DNA of 64,000 nucleotides, taken from Antarctobacter aquimaris (GTDB lineage: Bacteria; Pseudomonadota; Alphaproteobacteria; Rhodobacterales; Rhodobacteraceae). The stretch covers positions 248,001 to 312,000 of the forward strand of contig NZ_FXYF01000006.1 in NCBI RefSeq assembly GCF_900184945.1, in the 5' to 3' direction. The notes below the pieces were generated by a model. It was not told the DNA's origin, made no database searches, and was given only the letters and a program-made list of their open reading frames with translations. Shown in pieces: positions 41,544 through 50,119 of this stretch (its first letter is position 1; each line of letters begins with the position of its first letter). The position numbers and the translations under genes were made by a program.

Positions 41544-42899
41544 ATGGGTCTCGAAATCGGTATCGAGTGGCTCACACTCATCATGTTCGGCTCGCTGCTG
41601 GCGCTGCTCATGGCAGGTCTGCCACTGGCCTTCGTCACCGGCGGCCTGGCCTGCGTGTTCCTCTTCGTGCTCGGCGACGAGCGCGCGCTGAACATCGTGC
41701 CCGGGCGGATCTTTCCGCTGATGACCAACTACCAGCTCTCGGCGATCCCGCTGTTCATCTTCATGGCGGCGATGCTGGAAAGGGCCGGCATCATCAACGA
41801 GATGTTCGACGTCATCTACAAGGTGCTGGGCGGGTTGCGCGGCGGCCTTGCGGCGGCGACGATCCTGGCCTCCACGGTCCTCGCGGCCATGGTGGGCGTG
41901 ATCGGCGCGGCGGTGGTGACGATGGGCATCATCGCCCTGCCCGCCATGCTGAAACGCGGCTATGACCCCAAGATCGCCATGGGTTCGATCATGGCCGGCG
42001 GCACGCTGGGCATCCTGATCCCGCCGTCGATCCTGGCCATCATCTACGCCGTTGTGGCGGAACAGTCGGTGGGCGAGCTGTTCATCGGCGCGGTCATCCC
42101 CGGCCTGATGCTGTCGGGCATGTACATCCTCTACGTGGTCATGCGGTCGGTCATCAACCCGCAGCTCGGCCCGCCGATCCCGATGGAAGAGCGGATCGAC
42201 ACCGCCGCCAAGATCCGCCTGATGGGCAACATGTCGGCGCCGATCGCGCTGATCGTGATCGTGCTGGGCGTGATCTTCACCGGAGTCGCGACCCCGGTCG
42301 AGGCCGCGGGCATCGGCACATTCGGCGCCTTCATCGTGGCCGCCATCCACCGCAAGCTGGACTGGCAAACGGTGCGCGAGGCCTCGCTGACGACGCTAAA
42401 GGCCAGCGCCATGGTGATCTGGATCATGTTCGGCGCGACGATCTTTGTCGGGCTCTACGTGCTGGAGGGCGGTCAGCAGTTCGTTCAGGACGCCCTGGCC
42501 GCCACCGGCTTTGGCCCCTGGGGCATCCTGATCCTGATGCAGGTGGTGCTGGTAATCCTGGGCATGTTCCTCGACTGGGTCGGTATCCTGCTGCTCTGCG
42601 TGCCGATCTTTGTGCCGATCATCAAGGCGCTGGGGGCGCAGGCCTTCGGGCTCGACAGCCCGGACGACCTGGTGCTGTGGTTCGGGGTGCTCTACCTCGT
42701 GAACATGCAGATGAGCTTTCTGTCGCCGCCCTTTGGTTACGCGCTGTTCTACCTGCGCGGCGTCGCCCCCGCCGAGATCCCGATGACGGACATCTTCAAG
42801 TCCGCCCTGCCCTTCCTTGCGCTGCAAGTGGTGGGGCTGCTGCTGTGCATGTTCTTCCCGGAGATCATCACCTGGCTGCCAAGACTGGTCTACGGTTGA
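41544..42899 (+). CDS. TRAP transporter large permease DctM
   Basis: A 451-residue membrane protein of the DctM family, the sodium-coupled transport subunit, with about twelve helices. Typical pieces: MAGLPLAFVTGGLACVFLFV, AIPLFIFMAAMLERAGIINE, IMAGGTLGILIPPSILAIIY (about 148-167), VATPVEAAGIGTFGAFIVAA, and MQMSFLSPPFGYALFYLRGV. The ATG is one base after the stop of the small permease. It ends the operon; a hairpin follows at 42907-42934. Confidence 0.93.
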   Translation: MGLEIGIEWLTLIMFGSLLALLMAGLPLAFVTGGLACVFLFVLGDERALNIVPGRIFPLMTNYQLSAIPLFIFMAAMLERAGIINEMFDVIYKVLGGLRGGLAAATILASTVLAAMVGVIGAAVVTMGIIALPAMLKRGYDPKIAMGSIMAGGTLGILIPPSILAIIYAVVAEQSVGELFIGAVIPGLMLSGMYILYVVMRSVINPQLGPPIPMEERIDTAAKIRLMGNMSAPIALIVIVLGVIFTGVATPVEAAGIGTFGAFIVAAIHRKLDWQTVREASLTTLKASAMVIWIMFGATIFVGLYVLEGGQQFVQDALAATGFGPWGILILMQVVLVILGMFLDWVGILLLCVPIFVPIIKALGAQAFGLDSPDDLVLWFGVLYLVNMQMSFLSPPFGYALFYLRGVAPAEIPMTDIFKSALPFLALQVVGLLLCMFFPEIITWLPRLVYG

Positions 42900-42906
42900 C
42901 CCATCG

Positions 42907-42934
42907 AAGGGCCGGGGCGAAAGCTCCGGCCCTT
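42907..42934 (+). terminator. Hairpin after the TRAP operon
   Basis: AAGGGCCGG pairs with CCGGCCCTT (9 bp) around a 10-nt loop, 8 bp past the DctM stop. Only three T follow, so termination strength is uncertain. Confidence 0.65.
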
Positions 42935-43003
42935 TGCCATTCAGGGCAGCGGTTTTGGCTTGCACCGGCCTTTGCCGGCGATTAATACAGCAAAACCACG
43001 GTC

Positions 43004-43077
43004 GGCGAGTTGGCGGAGTGGTGACGCAGCGGATTGCAAATCCGTGCACATGAGTTCGATTCTCATACTCGCCTCCA
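43004..43077 (+). tRNA. tRNA-Cys (anticodon GCA)
   Basis: A 74-nt cloverleaf with encoded CCA. Acceptor GGCGAGT pairs with ACTCGCC; the anticodon arm is GCGGA-TTGCAAA-TCCGT, giving GCA; the T arm contains GAGTTCGATTCTC. The stretch just downstream is decayed sequence. Confidence 0.97.
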
Positions 43078-44234
43078 CATCCCTTCACAGTCAGGCCGCA
43101 GTTGTTCGTCGATGGATGCCACGCATCCGATCATCCGTCGTGAACCTCCGCTTTTCGTCTGGCATCAGTGTCTCTCCCTGAGCCCTGAGACCGACCAAAG
43201 GTGAGGGCGCGACAGGCGATCGCCGACATCCGCCCTCCGACTGAAACCGGTCGAGGCCGTCAGGACCAGGTGCGTGATGTCGGCGTTGGTGCGCGTCTGT
43301 CCAGCGGTCCACCATCGCCGGCATGATCCGGGTCACTCCGCCGCTTGTCACGCGAAACCACCTGGCGTCCTGCTCATGGTCTTCGCCGACAACCAGCCCT
43401 TCCGGGATGCGCACCCCGCTGTTGATGATCGCGCGGGTGATCCTTGTAGAGCACTGGGCAGAAACATGGGGCATCACCAGCGACTCCCCCGGCGCGCAGC
43501 AGGAATGCGTGCGCACGAAGGACGACACCAGCGAGTTGCGGATATACGCACCCAAAATGGTGCGCCTGTTTGGTCCCACGGTTTGATGGCGTGATCCTTT
43601 CGCAGGAATGGAAGGAAGCCCTATGGGACAAGCCCGTCATGGCAGCGCCCCGCATTGTTGCCCGGCAGGCGATTTGCATGGCAAATCCGCCGAAGGCGCG
43701 CGCACGCCGTCAGAGCGGCAATACAGCGATCTCAGGCTTCGCTCCTTGTCACGCAGCACAACGTCACCCCCAATCCTGCCCACCATCGCATCACCTCCAG
43801 GAACCGCTCCAGAGTATGAGACGGATTACAGGTCCGGGTGATTAGGTGTTCCATCCCGGATGATCACATGGACCCTCGCCGGTCTGCCCTGTTCATGGCA
43901 GGGTCGGTCCAGCGCGAGGTTCGGGAACTGTCGCGCCTTCCGCGGAAACGTCCCGCGCCGGGTGCGCGGCCCTGCGCGTAACGGGCAAGGCATCCGCCCC
44001 GGTATGCCGAGCTACACGACGGGGTGGTCAGTCGCGCCTGACAGTGGCAATTGCTGGCCCCCCCGGCCAACGCGGACGTATCGCGGCGCAGGGCACAAAC
44101 GCGCCGGAGGCTCTTGCAGGCCAGCCGCAAGACGACCGCCTTGACCGCGAAGCAGGCGGCCGCTGGATGCACCTGCTCATCGCGCGCAAAGGCGCAAATT
44201 CGAAAACCGCCGGGAAGGCGCGACAACCAGCGCC
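43078..44234. other. Decayed stretch between tRNA-Cys and the DevA-like gene
   Basis: About 1.15 kb with no intact gene. The only recognisable part is the glgC remnant at 43300-43560. The rest has short broken frames on both strands, lower GC in places, and no terminal repeats or transposase motifs that I can identify. It looks like an old insertion or deletion scar beside the tRNA. Confidence 0.6.
43300..43560 (-). pseudogene. glgC remnant (C-terminal end of ADP-glucose pyrophosphorylase)
   Basis: On the minus strand about 86 codons match the last domain of GlgC, which makes ADP-glucose for glycogen. Visible: AYIRNSLVSSFVRTHSCCAP, ESLVMPHVSAQCSTRITRAI, INSGVRIPEGLVVGEDHEQD, and ARWFRVTSGGVTRIMPAMVD. 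These fit the left-handed beta helix and the conserved RIPEGxVxGE...DARRF end. No upstream catalytic domain is present and the frame runs on past the normal end without a stop. It is a relic, not a gene. Confidence 0.75.
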
Positions 44235-44921
44235 TCAGGCGATGGACACGATCCGCCCATCCTCCAGCGTCAGGATCCGGTCCGCGCGGTCGAGGATCCG
44301 GTTGTCATGCGTCACCAGCAGGGTCGATGTGCCTCGCGCGGACCCCAGCCGCTTGAGCAGGTCGACGACATCGGCGGCGCTGTCCTTGTCCAGCGCCGCC
44401 GTCGGTTCGTCCGCAAGGACCAGCGACGGGTTACCAACCAGCGCGCGTGCCACCGCCACCCGCTGTTTCTGCCCGCCCGACAGGTTGGCCGGCAGGTAGT
44501 CCACCCGGTCGGACAGGCCGACAAGGTCCAGCGCGCGGATTGCGGCGCGCGTCGCCAGGTCGTCCGGCACGCCGGGGCGGACCTGTACCCCCATCAGGAC
44601 GTTTTGCCTGGCCGTCAGGCTTTCATGCAGGTTGTGCGACTGAAAGATGAAGCCCAGCCGCTGGCGCAGCGTTGTCAGCTCTGCATCCGTCGCGCCGTGC
44701 AACTCGCGCCCCATCAGCGTGACGGACCCGTCCTGCACGCGCCGCAGGCAGCCGAACAGGGTCAGCAAGGTGGTCTTGCCGGACCCGGACGGCCCCATCA
44801 GCACCGTCAGGCTGGCGCGCGGCAGGGTCAGGTTGATGTCGAAAAGGGCCTGCTTGCGCGCCTCTCCGGTGCCGAACCAGTGGTTCAGGCCGCGCGCCGC
44901 GACGATCGGATCACTGTCCAC
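44235..44921 (-). CDS. ABC exporter ATPase, DevA-like
   Basis: A 228-residue ATPase of the MacB/DevA type. Walker A GPSGSGKTT (about residues 43-51), signature LSGGQKQRVAVARALV, Walker B LVLADEPTAALD, and Q-loop FIFQSHNLHESLTARQN are all intact. It follows the permease gene by 9 bp and forms the third gene of a membrane-fusion-protein/permease/ATPase operon, the order of devBCA, which exports glycolipids in cyanobacterial heterocysts. The cargo here is unknown. Confidence 0.88.
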   Translation of the reverse strand: MDSDPIVAARGLNHWFGTGEARKQALFDINLTLPRASLTVLMGPSGSGKTTLLTLFGCLRRVQDGSVTLMGRELHGATDAELTTLRQRLGFIFQSHNLHESLTARQNVLMGVQVRPGVPDDLATRAAIRALDLVGLSDRVDYLPANLSGGQKQRVAVARALVGNPSLVLADEPTAALDKDSAADVVDLLKRLGSARGTSTLLVTHDNRILDRADRILTLEDGRIVSIA

Positions 44922-44930
44922 GGCGCCCTC

Positions 44931-46103
44931 TCAGAACAGGTCGGCGGGGTCGGCCGCCGCCAGCCGCCGGGTGGCGATGACCCCCGACAGGACCGAGAAC
45001 ACGATTGTTCCCAGGAACACCATGACCGCCATGCCCGGCGTCATGGCCAATGGCAGGGTCGTGGCCTTGCCCATCAGCGTCAGGATCGCGGTGCCCACCG
45101 CGACCCCCGGCAGGAACCCCAGGACGCCCAGCACCAGCGCCTCTTCGACGACGACGCCGAGGAAAAAGCCGGGGCCATAGCCCATGGCCTTGAAGGTGGC
45201 GTATTCGCGCAGGTGGTCGGCCACGTCCGCCGACAGCACCTGGTAGACGATCACCAGCCCGACCAGCACACCGATCAGCACGCCAAAGCCGAAGATGATC
45301 CCGGTGGGCCGCTTGGTCTGCTGGTAGCGCAGGTCTTCCTGCCCGGCGTCGGCGTAGCTTCGGATGCGCAGCGTCGGGTCCGAGATCAGGCCGCGCAGGC
45401 GCTGCGCGACCACCGCCACATCGGCACCGGGGCGCAGGCGCAGCAGGATGTGATCGGGCGCGCCCGAACTGCGCGCGGCGAACATCGACAGGAAGGTCTG
45501 GTCGGACACGAGCATGTAGCCGTCGCCGCCAAAGCCCCCGCCGCCGGAAAAGGTGTCCAGCGCGGTCAGCGTCCGGCCCTGTGTCTCGAACGACAGCGGC
45601 GTGTGGGGACGGATCGCGGCGGCCTCATCGCGCGACAGGCCGCGGGCCAGTCGGTCGATGATGGCCACGTCCTGGACCTGCAACAGCACGGCATCGGTGG
45701 CAATGTCGGGGGACAGAAAGTTGGGTTGGCCGGGATCGACGCCGAAGGTCGTGAAACTGATGTCCTTGCCGCCCCGGTCCCAGGGCGCGTTGCCGACGAA
45801 CAGGCCCATGCCGGACACCACGTCCGGATCGGCAAAGGCCTGCAACATCCACTGCCGCGCGACATTGCCGCCTTCGGCCAGGGCGTTGGCATCGGAGGCC
45901 GAGATCATGATGTCAGCCCGGAAAAAGGTGTATGGCTGCAGGGTCGCGGTGGCCATCGAGTTCATGATGCCCAGTTGGACAAAGACCAGCACATTGGCAA
46001 AGGCGACCCCGGCCAGCGCCGCGAAGAAGCGGCCGCGCTTGTGCGTCAGTTGCAGCCAGCCAATCGGAAGACGGCCGAATATCCGTTGGAGGATGCGGCT
46101 CAT
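44931..46103 (-). CDS. ABC exporter permease, DevC-like
   Basis: A 390-residue FtsX/MacB-type permease of the DevC family. The first helix is FFAALAGVAFANVLVFVQLG (about 26-45), followed by a periplasmic domain of about 210 residues with glycine-rich TFSGGGGFGGDGYMLV, then three helices (GIIFGFGVLIGVLVGLVIVY, EEALVLGVLGFLPGVAVGTA, GMAVMVFLGTIVFSVLSGVI). The end ATRRLAAADPADLF is typical. It overlaps the fusion-protein gene by four bases and is followed by the ATPase. Confidence 0.87.
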   Translation of the reverse strand: MSRILQRIFGRLPIGWLQLTHKRGRFFAALAGVAFANVLVFVQLGIMNSMATATLQPYTFFRADIMISASDANALAEGGNVARQWMLQAFADPDVVSGMGLFVGNAPWDRGGKDISFTTFGVDPGQPNFLSPDIATDAVLLQVQDVAIIDRLARGLSRDEAAAIRPHTPLSFETQGRTLTALDTFSGGGGFGGDGYMLVSDQTFLSMFAARSSGAPDHILLRLRPGADVAVVAQRLRGLISDPTLRIRSYADAGQEDLRYQQTKRPTGIIFGFGVLIGVLVGLVIVYQVLSADVADHLREYATFKAMGYGPGFFLGVVVEEALVLGVLGFLPGVAVGTAILTLMGKATTLPLAMTPGMAVMVFLGTIVFSVLSGVIATRRLAAADPADLF

Positions 46104-47332
46104 TGCGCGACCCGGGCCACGGCGCCGGTGTCGACCCGGGCCACCGCCTCGAGCCCGACAAACCGCGCGGCAAGCCGTGACGAATCGGCATCCAGCGACA
46201 CCAGAACCCGGATCACCCGGGCGTCGGAATTGGCCGCCGCATCGTCCGAGATCAGGCCCTGCCGCCCGACGGTCAGGCCGATGCTGGCCACGGTTCCGCG
46301 CAGGGTCCGTCCCAGTGCTGGCGCCGCCAGTTCGACCGGCTGGCCAATCGCCACGGCGCTGATGCGATCCTGCCAGATCTCGACCTCGGCCATCATCACG
46401 TCGATGTCGCCCATCTCCATGATGCCTTCGCCCGGCGGGCGCTGCCCCGGCGTGGCGTGGATGTCCAGGATCGTCCCGTCGATCGGGGCGCGGACCTCGG
46501 CCCGGGCCAGGTCCATCCGCGCGCGGGACAGCTCGGCCTCGGCGGCGGCGACGTTGCGGGTGGCGACGACGATGTCGGGCTGGTCGTCCAGCGCATCGGA
46601 TGCGAACCGCGCCAGCGTCGCCTCGGCCCGCTGCACCGCCAGCGCGGCTTCTTCGGCCGCCGTGCGCGCCGCATCCCGCGTGGCGTCGGTGGCGACGCCG
46701 CGCTCTGCCAGCCCTTCGGTCCGGGCCAGGGTGAGTTCCGCCTCGCGCCCGGCCGCGCGGGCCTGGTCCAGGGTGGCCTGCGCCTCGGCCCGGCTGGCGG
46801 CGATCGCACTGCGGGTCTGGGCCAGCGTGGCCGCGCGCACCGCCAGGTTGGCCTCGGCGGTCAGCACCGCGCCTTCCAGCGCCTGGCGGTTGTCCAGCAG
46901 CGCCAGCGGGGTGCCGCGCGTCACGCGATCCCCGATCGTGACGAGGATCTCGGCCACCCGGGCATCGCCCGCGCCGTAGGGCGCGGCCACGATGGCGATG
47001 TCGCCGCGCGGCATCAGCCGCGCCAGCCCCACCACGTCTGTCGGCAACAGCGTCTCGGCCATCTCTTCGGGCAGTTCGATCTCGGGCGGCAGGGCGATCG
47101 GGCTTCGGGCGCCGCCGCCGGGCTGCAACCCGGTCAGGGCGTAGAACTTTTGCAGCGCAGGCGGCTGGTAGTACATGCCGATCACCCCGCCGGAAAACAG
47201 GAAGACCGGGATCAGAAGGACCAGCAGGAACCGCGCGCGGAACCCGCCGCGCCGCCGCGTCGCCGCAGGCCCGCCCGTCTCCGCTGTCCGACCCAGGTCA
47301 AGCGGCAGATCGGGGGTGTCTTTGGCGGTCAT
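46100..47332 (-). CDS. HlyD/DevB-like membrane fusion protein
   Basis: A 410-residue periplasmic adaptor. One N-terminal helix (FLLVLLIPVFLFSGGVIGMY, about 31-50) anchors it; a long alpha-hairpin (about 160-280, EANLAVRAATLAQTRSAIAA and on) is flanked by lipoyl/beta-barrel halves (VTIGDRVTRGTPLALLDNRQ, VRAPIDGTILDIHATPGQRP). It should bridge the DevC-like permease to a TolC-type channel. First gene of the three-gene export operon; its stop overlaps the permease start (ATGA). Confidence 0.88.
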   Translation of the reverse strand: MTAKDTPDLPLDLGRTAETGGPAATRRRGGFRARFLLVLLIPVFLFSGGVIGMYYQPPALQKFYALTGLQPGGGARSPIALPPEIELPEEMAETLLPTDVVGLARLMPRGDIAIVAAPYGAGDARVAEILVTIGDRVTRGTPLALLDNRQALEGAVLTAEANLAVRAATLAQTRSAIAASRAEAQATLDQARAAGREAELTLARTEGLAERGVATDATRDAARTAAEEAALAVQRAEATLARFASDALDDQPDIVVATRNVAAAEAELSRARMDLARAEVRAPIDGTILDIHATPGQRPPGEGIMEMGDIDVMMAEVEIWQDRISAVAIGQPVELAAPALGRTLRGTVASIGLTVGRQGLISDDAAANSDARVIRVLVSLDADSSRLAARFVGLEAVARVDTGAVARVAQ

Positions 47333-47650
47333 CGTCGGCGTCCTTCAGAGGGCTGACGCCAGGCACAGGCATCAGTCGCGGTCTTTCCGTACAACGCTGC
47401 ATCGCGAACGTCCCGGCGTCTGATCGTCGCTGCCCGCACGGCACGTCCGCTCGTACCCGCGCAGCGTGGCTTTCCTGCGCTCTCCTGCCGCCAATATCCC
47501 GACCGCGGCCAGGATGACCAATCCCGGCGCCACCGGCGAGGCGGTGACGAGCGACGCGAACCCGGCGGCAAAGCCGGCCCTCCTGCACCATGACGCGCAG
47601 GGACTTGGTGGCGGCCGGCCAACCGGCCTGCCGCCGTCGGCGTGTCAGGC
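47333..47650. other. Intergenic region between histidine kinase and exporter operon
   Basis: 318 bp on the same-strand gap. Likely contains the promoter of the exporter operon. One minus-strand frame reads like a hydrophobic helix (VAPGLVILAAVGILAAGERR) but lacks a start codon that I can support. No other structure seen. Confidence 0.4.
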
Positions 47651-49249
47651 TCACCGGGCGCGGTTGTCGAAGACCTGGAAATACAGCTTGAAGACCGTCC
47701 CGCTGCCAAGCCTCGAGTCGACGCGCACGCCACCGCCGGACTGCTTCATGAAGCCCTGTACCATGGACAACCCCAGCCCGGTGCCCGACCCCACCGGCTT
47801 GGTCGTGAAGAACGGGTCAAAGACCTTGGACATCAGTTCCTTGGGAATCCCCTGCCCGGTATCCCGGACCTCCAACACGACATATCGTCCGGCCGCGACC
47901 TCGTCGCCAAAGCCTCCGGTGATCGCCGCGTTGACCAGGACGTTCATGGTCTTGATCGCCAGCGTGCCACCGCGTGGCATGGCGTCCTTTGCGTTCAGGA
48001 TGAGGTTCAGCAGCGCGTTCTGGGTCAGGCTCCGGTCCGCTTCCACCGGCCAGAGGCCCGGCGACAGGTCCAGTTCGAACACGATGTCCTCGGGGATGAC
48101 CCGCGACGCCCAGGCCTGGGTTTCCCGGACCAGCGCATTGACGTCCAGCATCACCGGTTCCAGCCGCGACTGGCGCGAGAAGCTGAGCATCTGGTTGGTC
48201 AGTTCCGCCCCTTGCCGCGAGGCCTTGAGCGCGGCCTCGGAATAGTGCTGGACGCGCGCGGGATCGTGCGTTTCCCGGATCAATTCAAGGTTCCCCTGGA
48301 TGACCGACAGAAGATTGTTGAAATCATGTGCGACCCCGCCGGTCAGGTTGCCGATCGCCTCCATCTTTTGCGCCTGGTTGAGCTTGAGCTGAAGGTCGAT
48401 GGTTTCCCGCAAGGCCGCCTGGCGGTCCAGCAGCAGCCGGACAAGCACGCCGGAGAAGACGGTCAGGACCAGGCCCAGGACAGCGATGATCTCATCGACG
48501 AGGTCGTCCGCGTCGCGCACCCGTGCCCCTGTCGGCGACACCTGCACCTGCCAGACGCGGCCTCCGATCTCTATTTCATGACTCGTCGCATAGTCTTCGA
48601 TGATGCCGCCGCGGCCGATGGAGAATAGCTCCTGATCCTTGTCCAGCACCCGGATGCTGTAGGTGTGCGACGGGATGTCGCCAAGCGCGCTGACCATCAG
48701 CGGTTCGACCCGGAAGACGATGTTCAGGAACCCCGTGCGCCGGCCTTCCCACGACAGGGGAAAATACCCGACAAACCCCTTGCCGCCCTGGGCCAGCTCG
48801 ATCGGAGGCGTCACCCAGAGCGTTGCGGCCGCATCGGCCTGCGCCAGGGCTTCCGCCGGCATGGGCAGTTCCTTGACGTTCAGGCCCAGCGCGGCGGAAT
48901 TGCCCCGCTCGGGCGTCACGACCCGGATGACACCAGTGCTGTCCACCCAGTTCAGTGCCTGCAGATCGTCGAAAAGTTCAAGGAACAGATGCGTTTCGTC
49001 GCGAAATTCCTCGGGTGACAAGGTCTCGTGGCGGCTGAAATGGTAGCCCAGCAGCTGGACGGTTTGCAGGCGCGCCATCAGGTGCGTTTCGAGTCGCGCC
49101 GCAAAGATCGCGCTGACGACCTGCGTTTCCTCCCGCAGTTCGGTGGCCTGTGTCTGCCGTTCGGAGAAATAGAGAAAAGACGACACCAGAAAGGCAAGTC
49201 CCGCCACGGCGAGGGGAACAACGACTCGTCTTCTGAGGGCAATCTTCAT
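47651..49249 (-). CDS. Membrane sensor histidine kinase (CHASE-like sensor)
   Basis: A 532-residue kinase. Helix one is VVVPLAVAGLAFLVSSFLYF (about 9-28); a periplasmic sensor of about 220 residues follows, with the CHASE-type LLGYHFSRHETLSPEEFRDE; helix two is IIAVLGLVLTVFSGVLVRLL. The HisKA box is IGNLTGGVAHDFNNLLSVIQ with the phosphorylated His in VAHDF; ATP-site boxes are NLILNAKDAMPRGG, VRDTGQGIPKELM, FTTKPVGSGTGLGLSMVQGF. It has no C-terminal receiver, which many enzymes of this type carry. The divergent receiver gene at 49559 may serve that role. ATG at 49249 chosen to start MKIALRRRVVVPL. Confidence 0.9.
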   Translation of the reverse strand: MKIALRRRVVVPLAVAGLAFLVSSFLYFSERQTQATELREETQVVSAIFAARLETHLMARLQTVQLLGYHFSRHETLSPEEFRDETHLFLELFDDLQALNWVDSTGVIRVVTPERGNSAALGLNVKELPMPAEALAQADAAATLWVTPPIELAQGGKGFVGYFPLSWEGRRTGFLNIVFRVEPLMVSALGDIPSHTYSIRVLDKDQELFSIGRGGIIEDYATSHEIEIGGRVWQVQVSPTGARVRDADDLVDEIIAVLGLVLTVFSGVLVRLLLDRQAALRETIDLQLKLNQAQKMEAIGNLTGGVAHDFNNLLSVIQGNLELIRETHDPARVQHYSEAALKASRQGAELTNQMLSFSRQSRLEPVMLDVNALVRETQAWASRVIPEDIVFELDLSPGLWPVEADRSLTQNALLNLILNAKDAMPRGGTLAIKTMNVLVNAAITGGFGDEVAAGRYVVLEVRDTGQGIPKELMSKVFDPFFTTKPVGSGTGLGLSMVQGFMKQSGGGVRVDSRLGSGTVFKLYFQVFDNRAR

Positions 49250-49558
49250 GTCCAGGCCCTTTCGGGCAGTTGGTTCGGGTTGGCCGGCGGATGATGTCCC
49301 ATAGCGGACGGCAGTCAACACGTTGGGCCCTGTTCGGTCGGACCATGGCTTGGCGAAATGGCGACAAGCGGCGCTGTTCCGCCCGGGCTCGATGTCATCA
49401 CACGACGCAATCGTCGTGTGCCATTGCCACGCGCGTTTCGCAAGCCCAGCGGAAATCCACCTAACGCAGGGTCATATCCGTCTGGATCGCCAAAACGTCA
49501 CGTCGTGACTCCAATTCGGTAGCATTAGTTCGTACAGTGGAAGGCAAAGACTGTCCCA
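49250..49558. other. Divergent region between kinase and response regulator
   Basis: 309 bp with both promoters. It holds a perfect 9-bp hairpin (49399-49420) and a second inverted repeat GTCACG-T-CGTGAC (49497-49509), both candidate binding sites. No coding frame that I support. Confidence 0.5.
49399..49420. promoter_or_regulatory. Perfect inverted repeat in the kinase/regulator gap
   Basis: CACACGACG and CGTCGTGTG (9 bp each, perfect) flank CAAT. It lies midway between the divergent genes and has no T run, so an operator is more likely than a terminator. Confidence 0.5.
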
Positions 49559-49987
49559 ATGAGCAATGCAGACCACAAGGCGCGAAACATGAAATTGCTG
49601 GTCATCGCCGACGACAACCTGCCACTTGTCGAAGTTCTGGAACAGGTCGCCCTGGATGCCGGCTGGTCCGTCGTGACCTGCAGCGATGGCAAGGAGCTTG
49701 TCGACGTTCTGAACGAACTCACCGAGAGCGCCTTTGTCCTGGTGGATATCAACATGCCGGAGCTGGACGGCGTGGAAGTCGCGCAATGCCTTGGGCAGTT
49801 CGCCCAGTTGCCGGAGATCCGGCTGCGCTTCATGACCGGCGGTGCGGACAGCCTGGCCGTTGCCGCCAGGATGATCGCCAAGGCGCGCGACCGGGAGCCG
49901 GGGCAGACCCTGTACAAGCCGATCAGCATCGAAAGGTTCCGTCAGGTGCTGGCCGAGGAAGAGCGGCATCTGGAAAGCATGGCCTGA
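49559..49987 (+). CDS. Single-domain response regulator (CheY-like)
   Basis: A 142-residue receiver domain with nothing attached. The acidic pair is Asp18-Asp19 (VIADDN), the phosphorylation site Asp63 (VLVDINMPELDG), Thr93 (FMTGG) and Lys120 (LYKPIS) complete the active site. As a lone receiver it may be a phosphate shuttle or act on a partner protein. It is divergent from the histidine kinase 309 bp away, which itself lacks a receiver. An alternative start at 49589 would remove ten residues. Confidence 0.88.
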   Translation: MSNADHKARNMKLLVIADDNLPLVEVLEQVALDAGWSVVTCSDGKELVDVLNELTESAFVLVDINMPELDGVEVAQCLGQFAQLPEIRLRFMTGGADSLAVAARMIAKARDREPGQTLYKPISIERFRQVLAEEERHLESMA

Positions 49988-50119
49988 GCCTCGCAAGACC
50001 CAAGTCACCGACGCTGACACGCCCCGGCGGCGTGTTGCGACGGCGTTCACCCGCCGAACGAGAGCGTCCGGCGCCCGACCCTTTCCGCTCGAACCAGAAC
50101 GAGCCAGGATTTCCCGCGC

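Noticed and set aside
43078-44234. Insertion sequence or transposase in the decayed stretch
   Set aside because: I looked for terminal inverted repeats and DDE or HUH motifs and found none that I can support.
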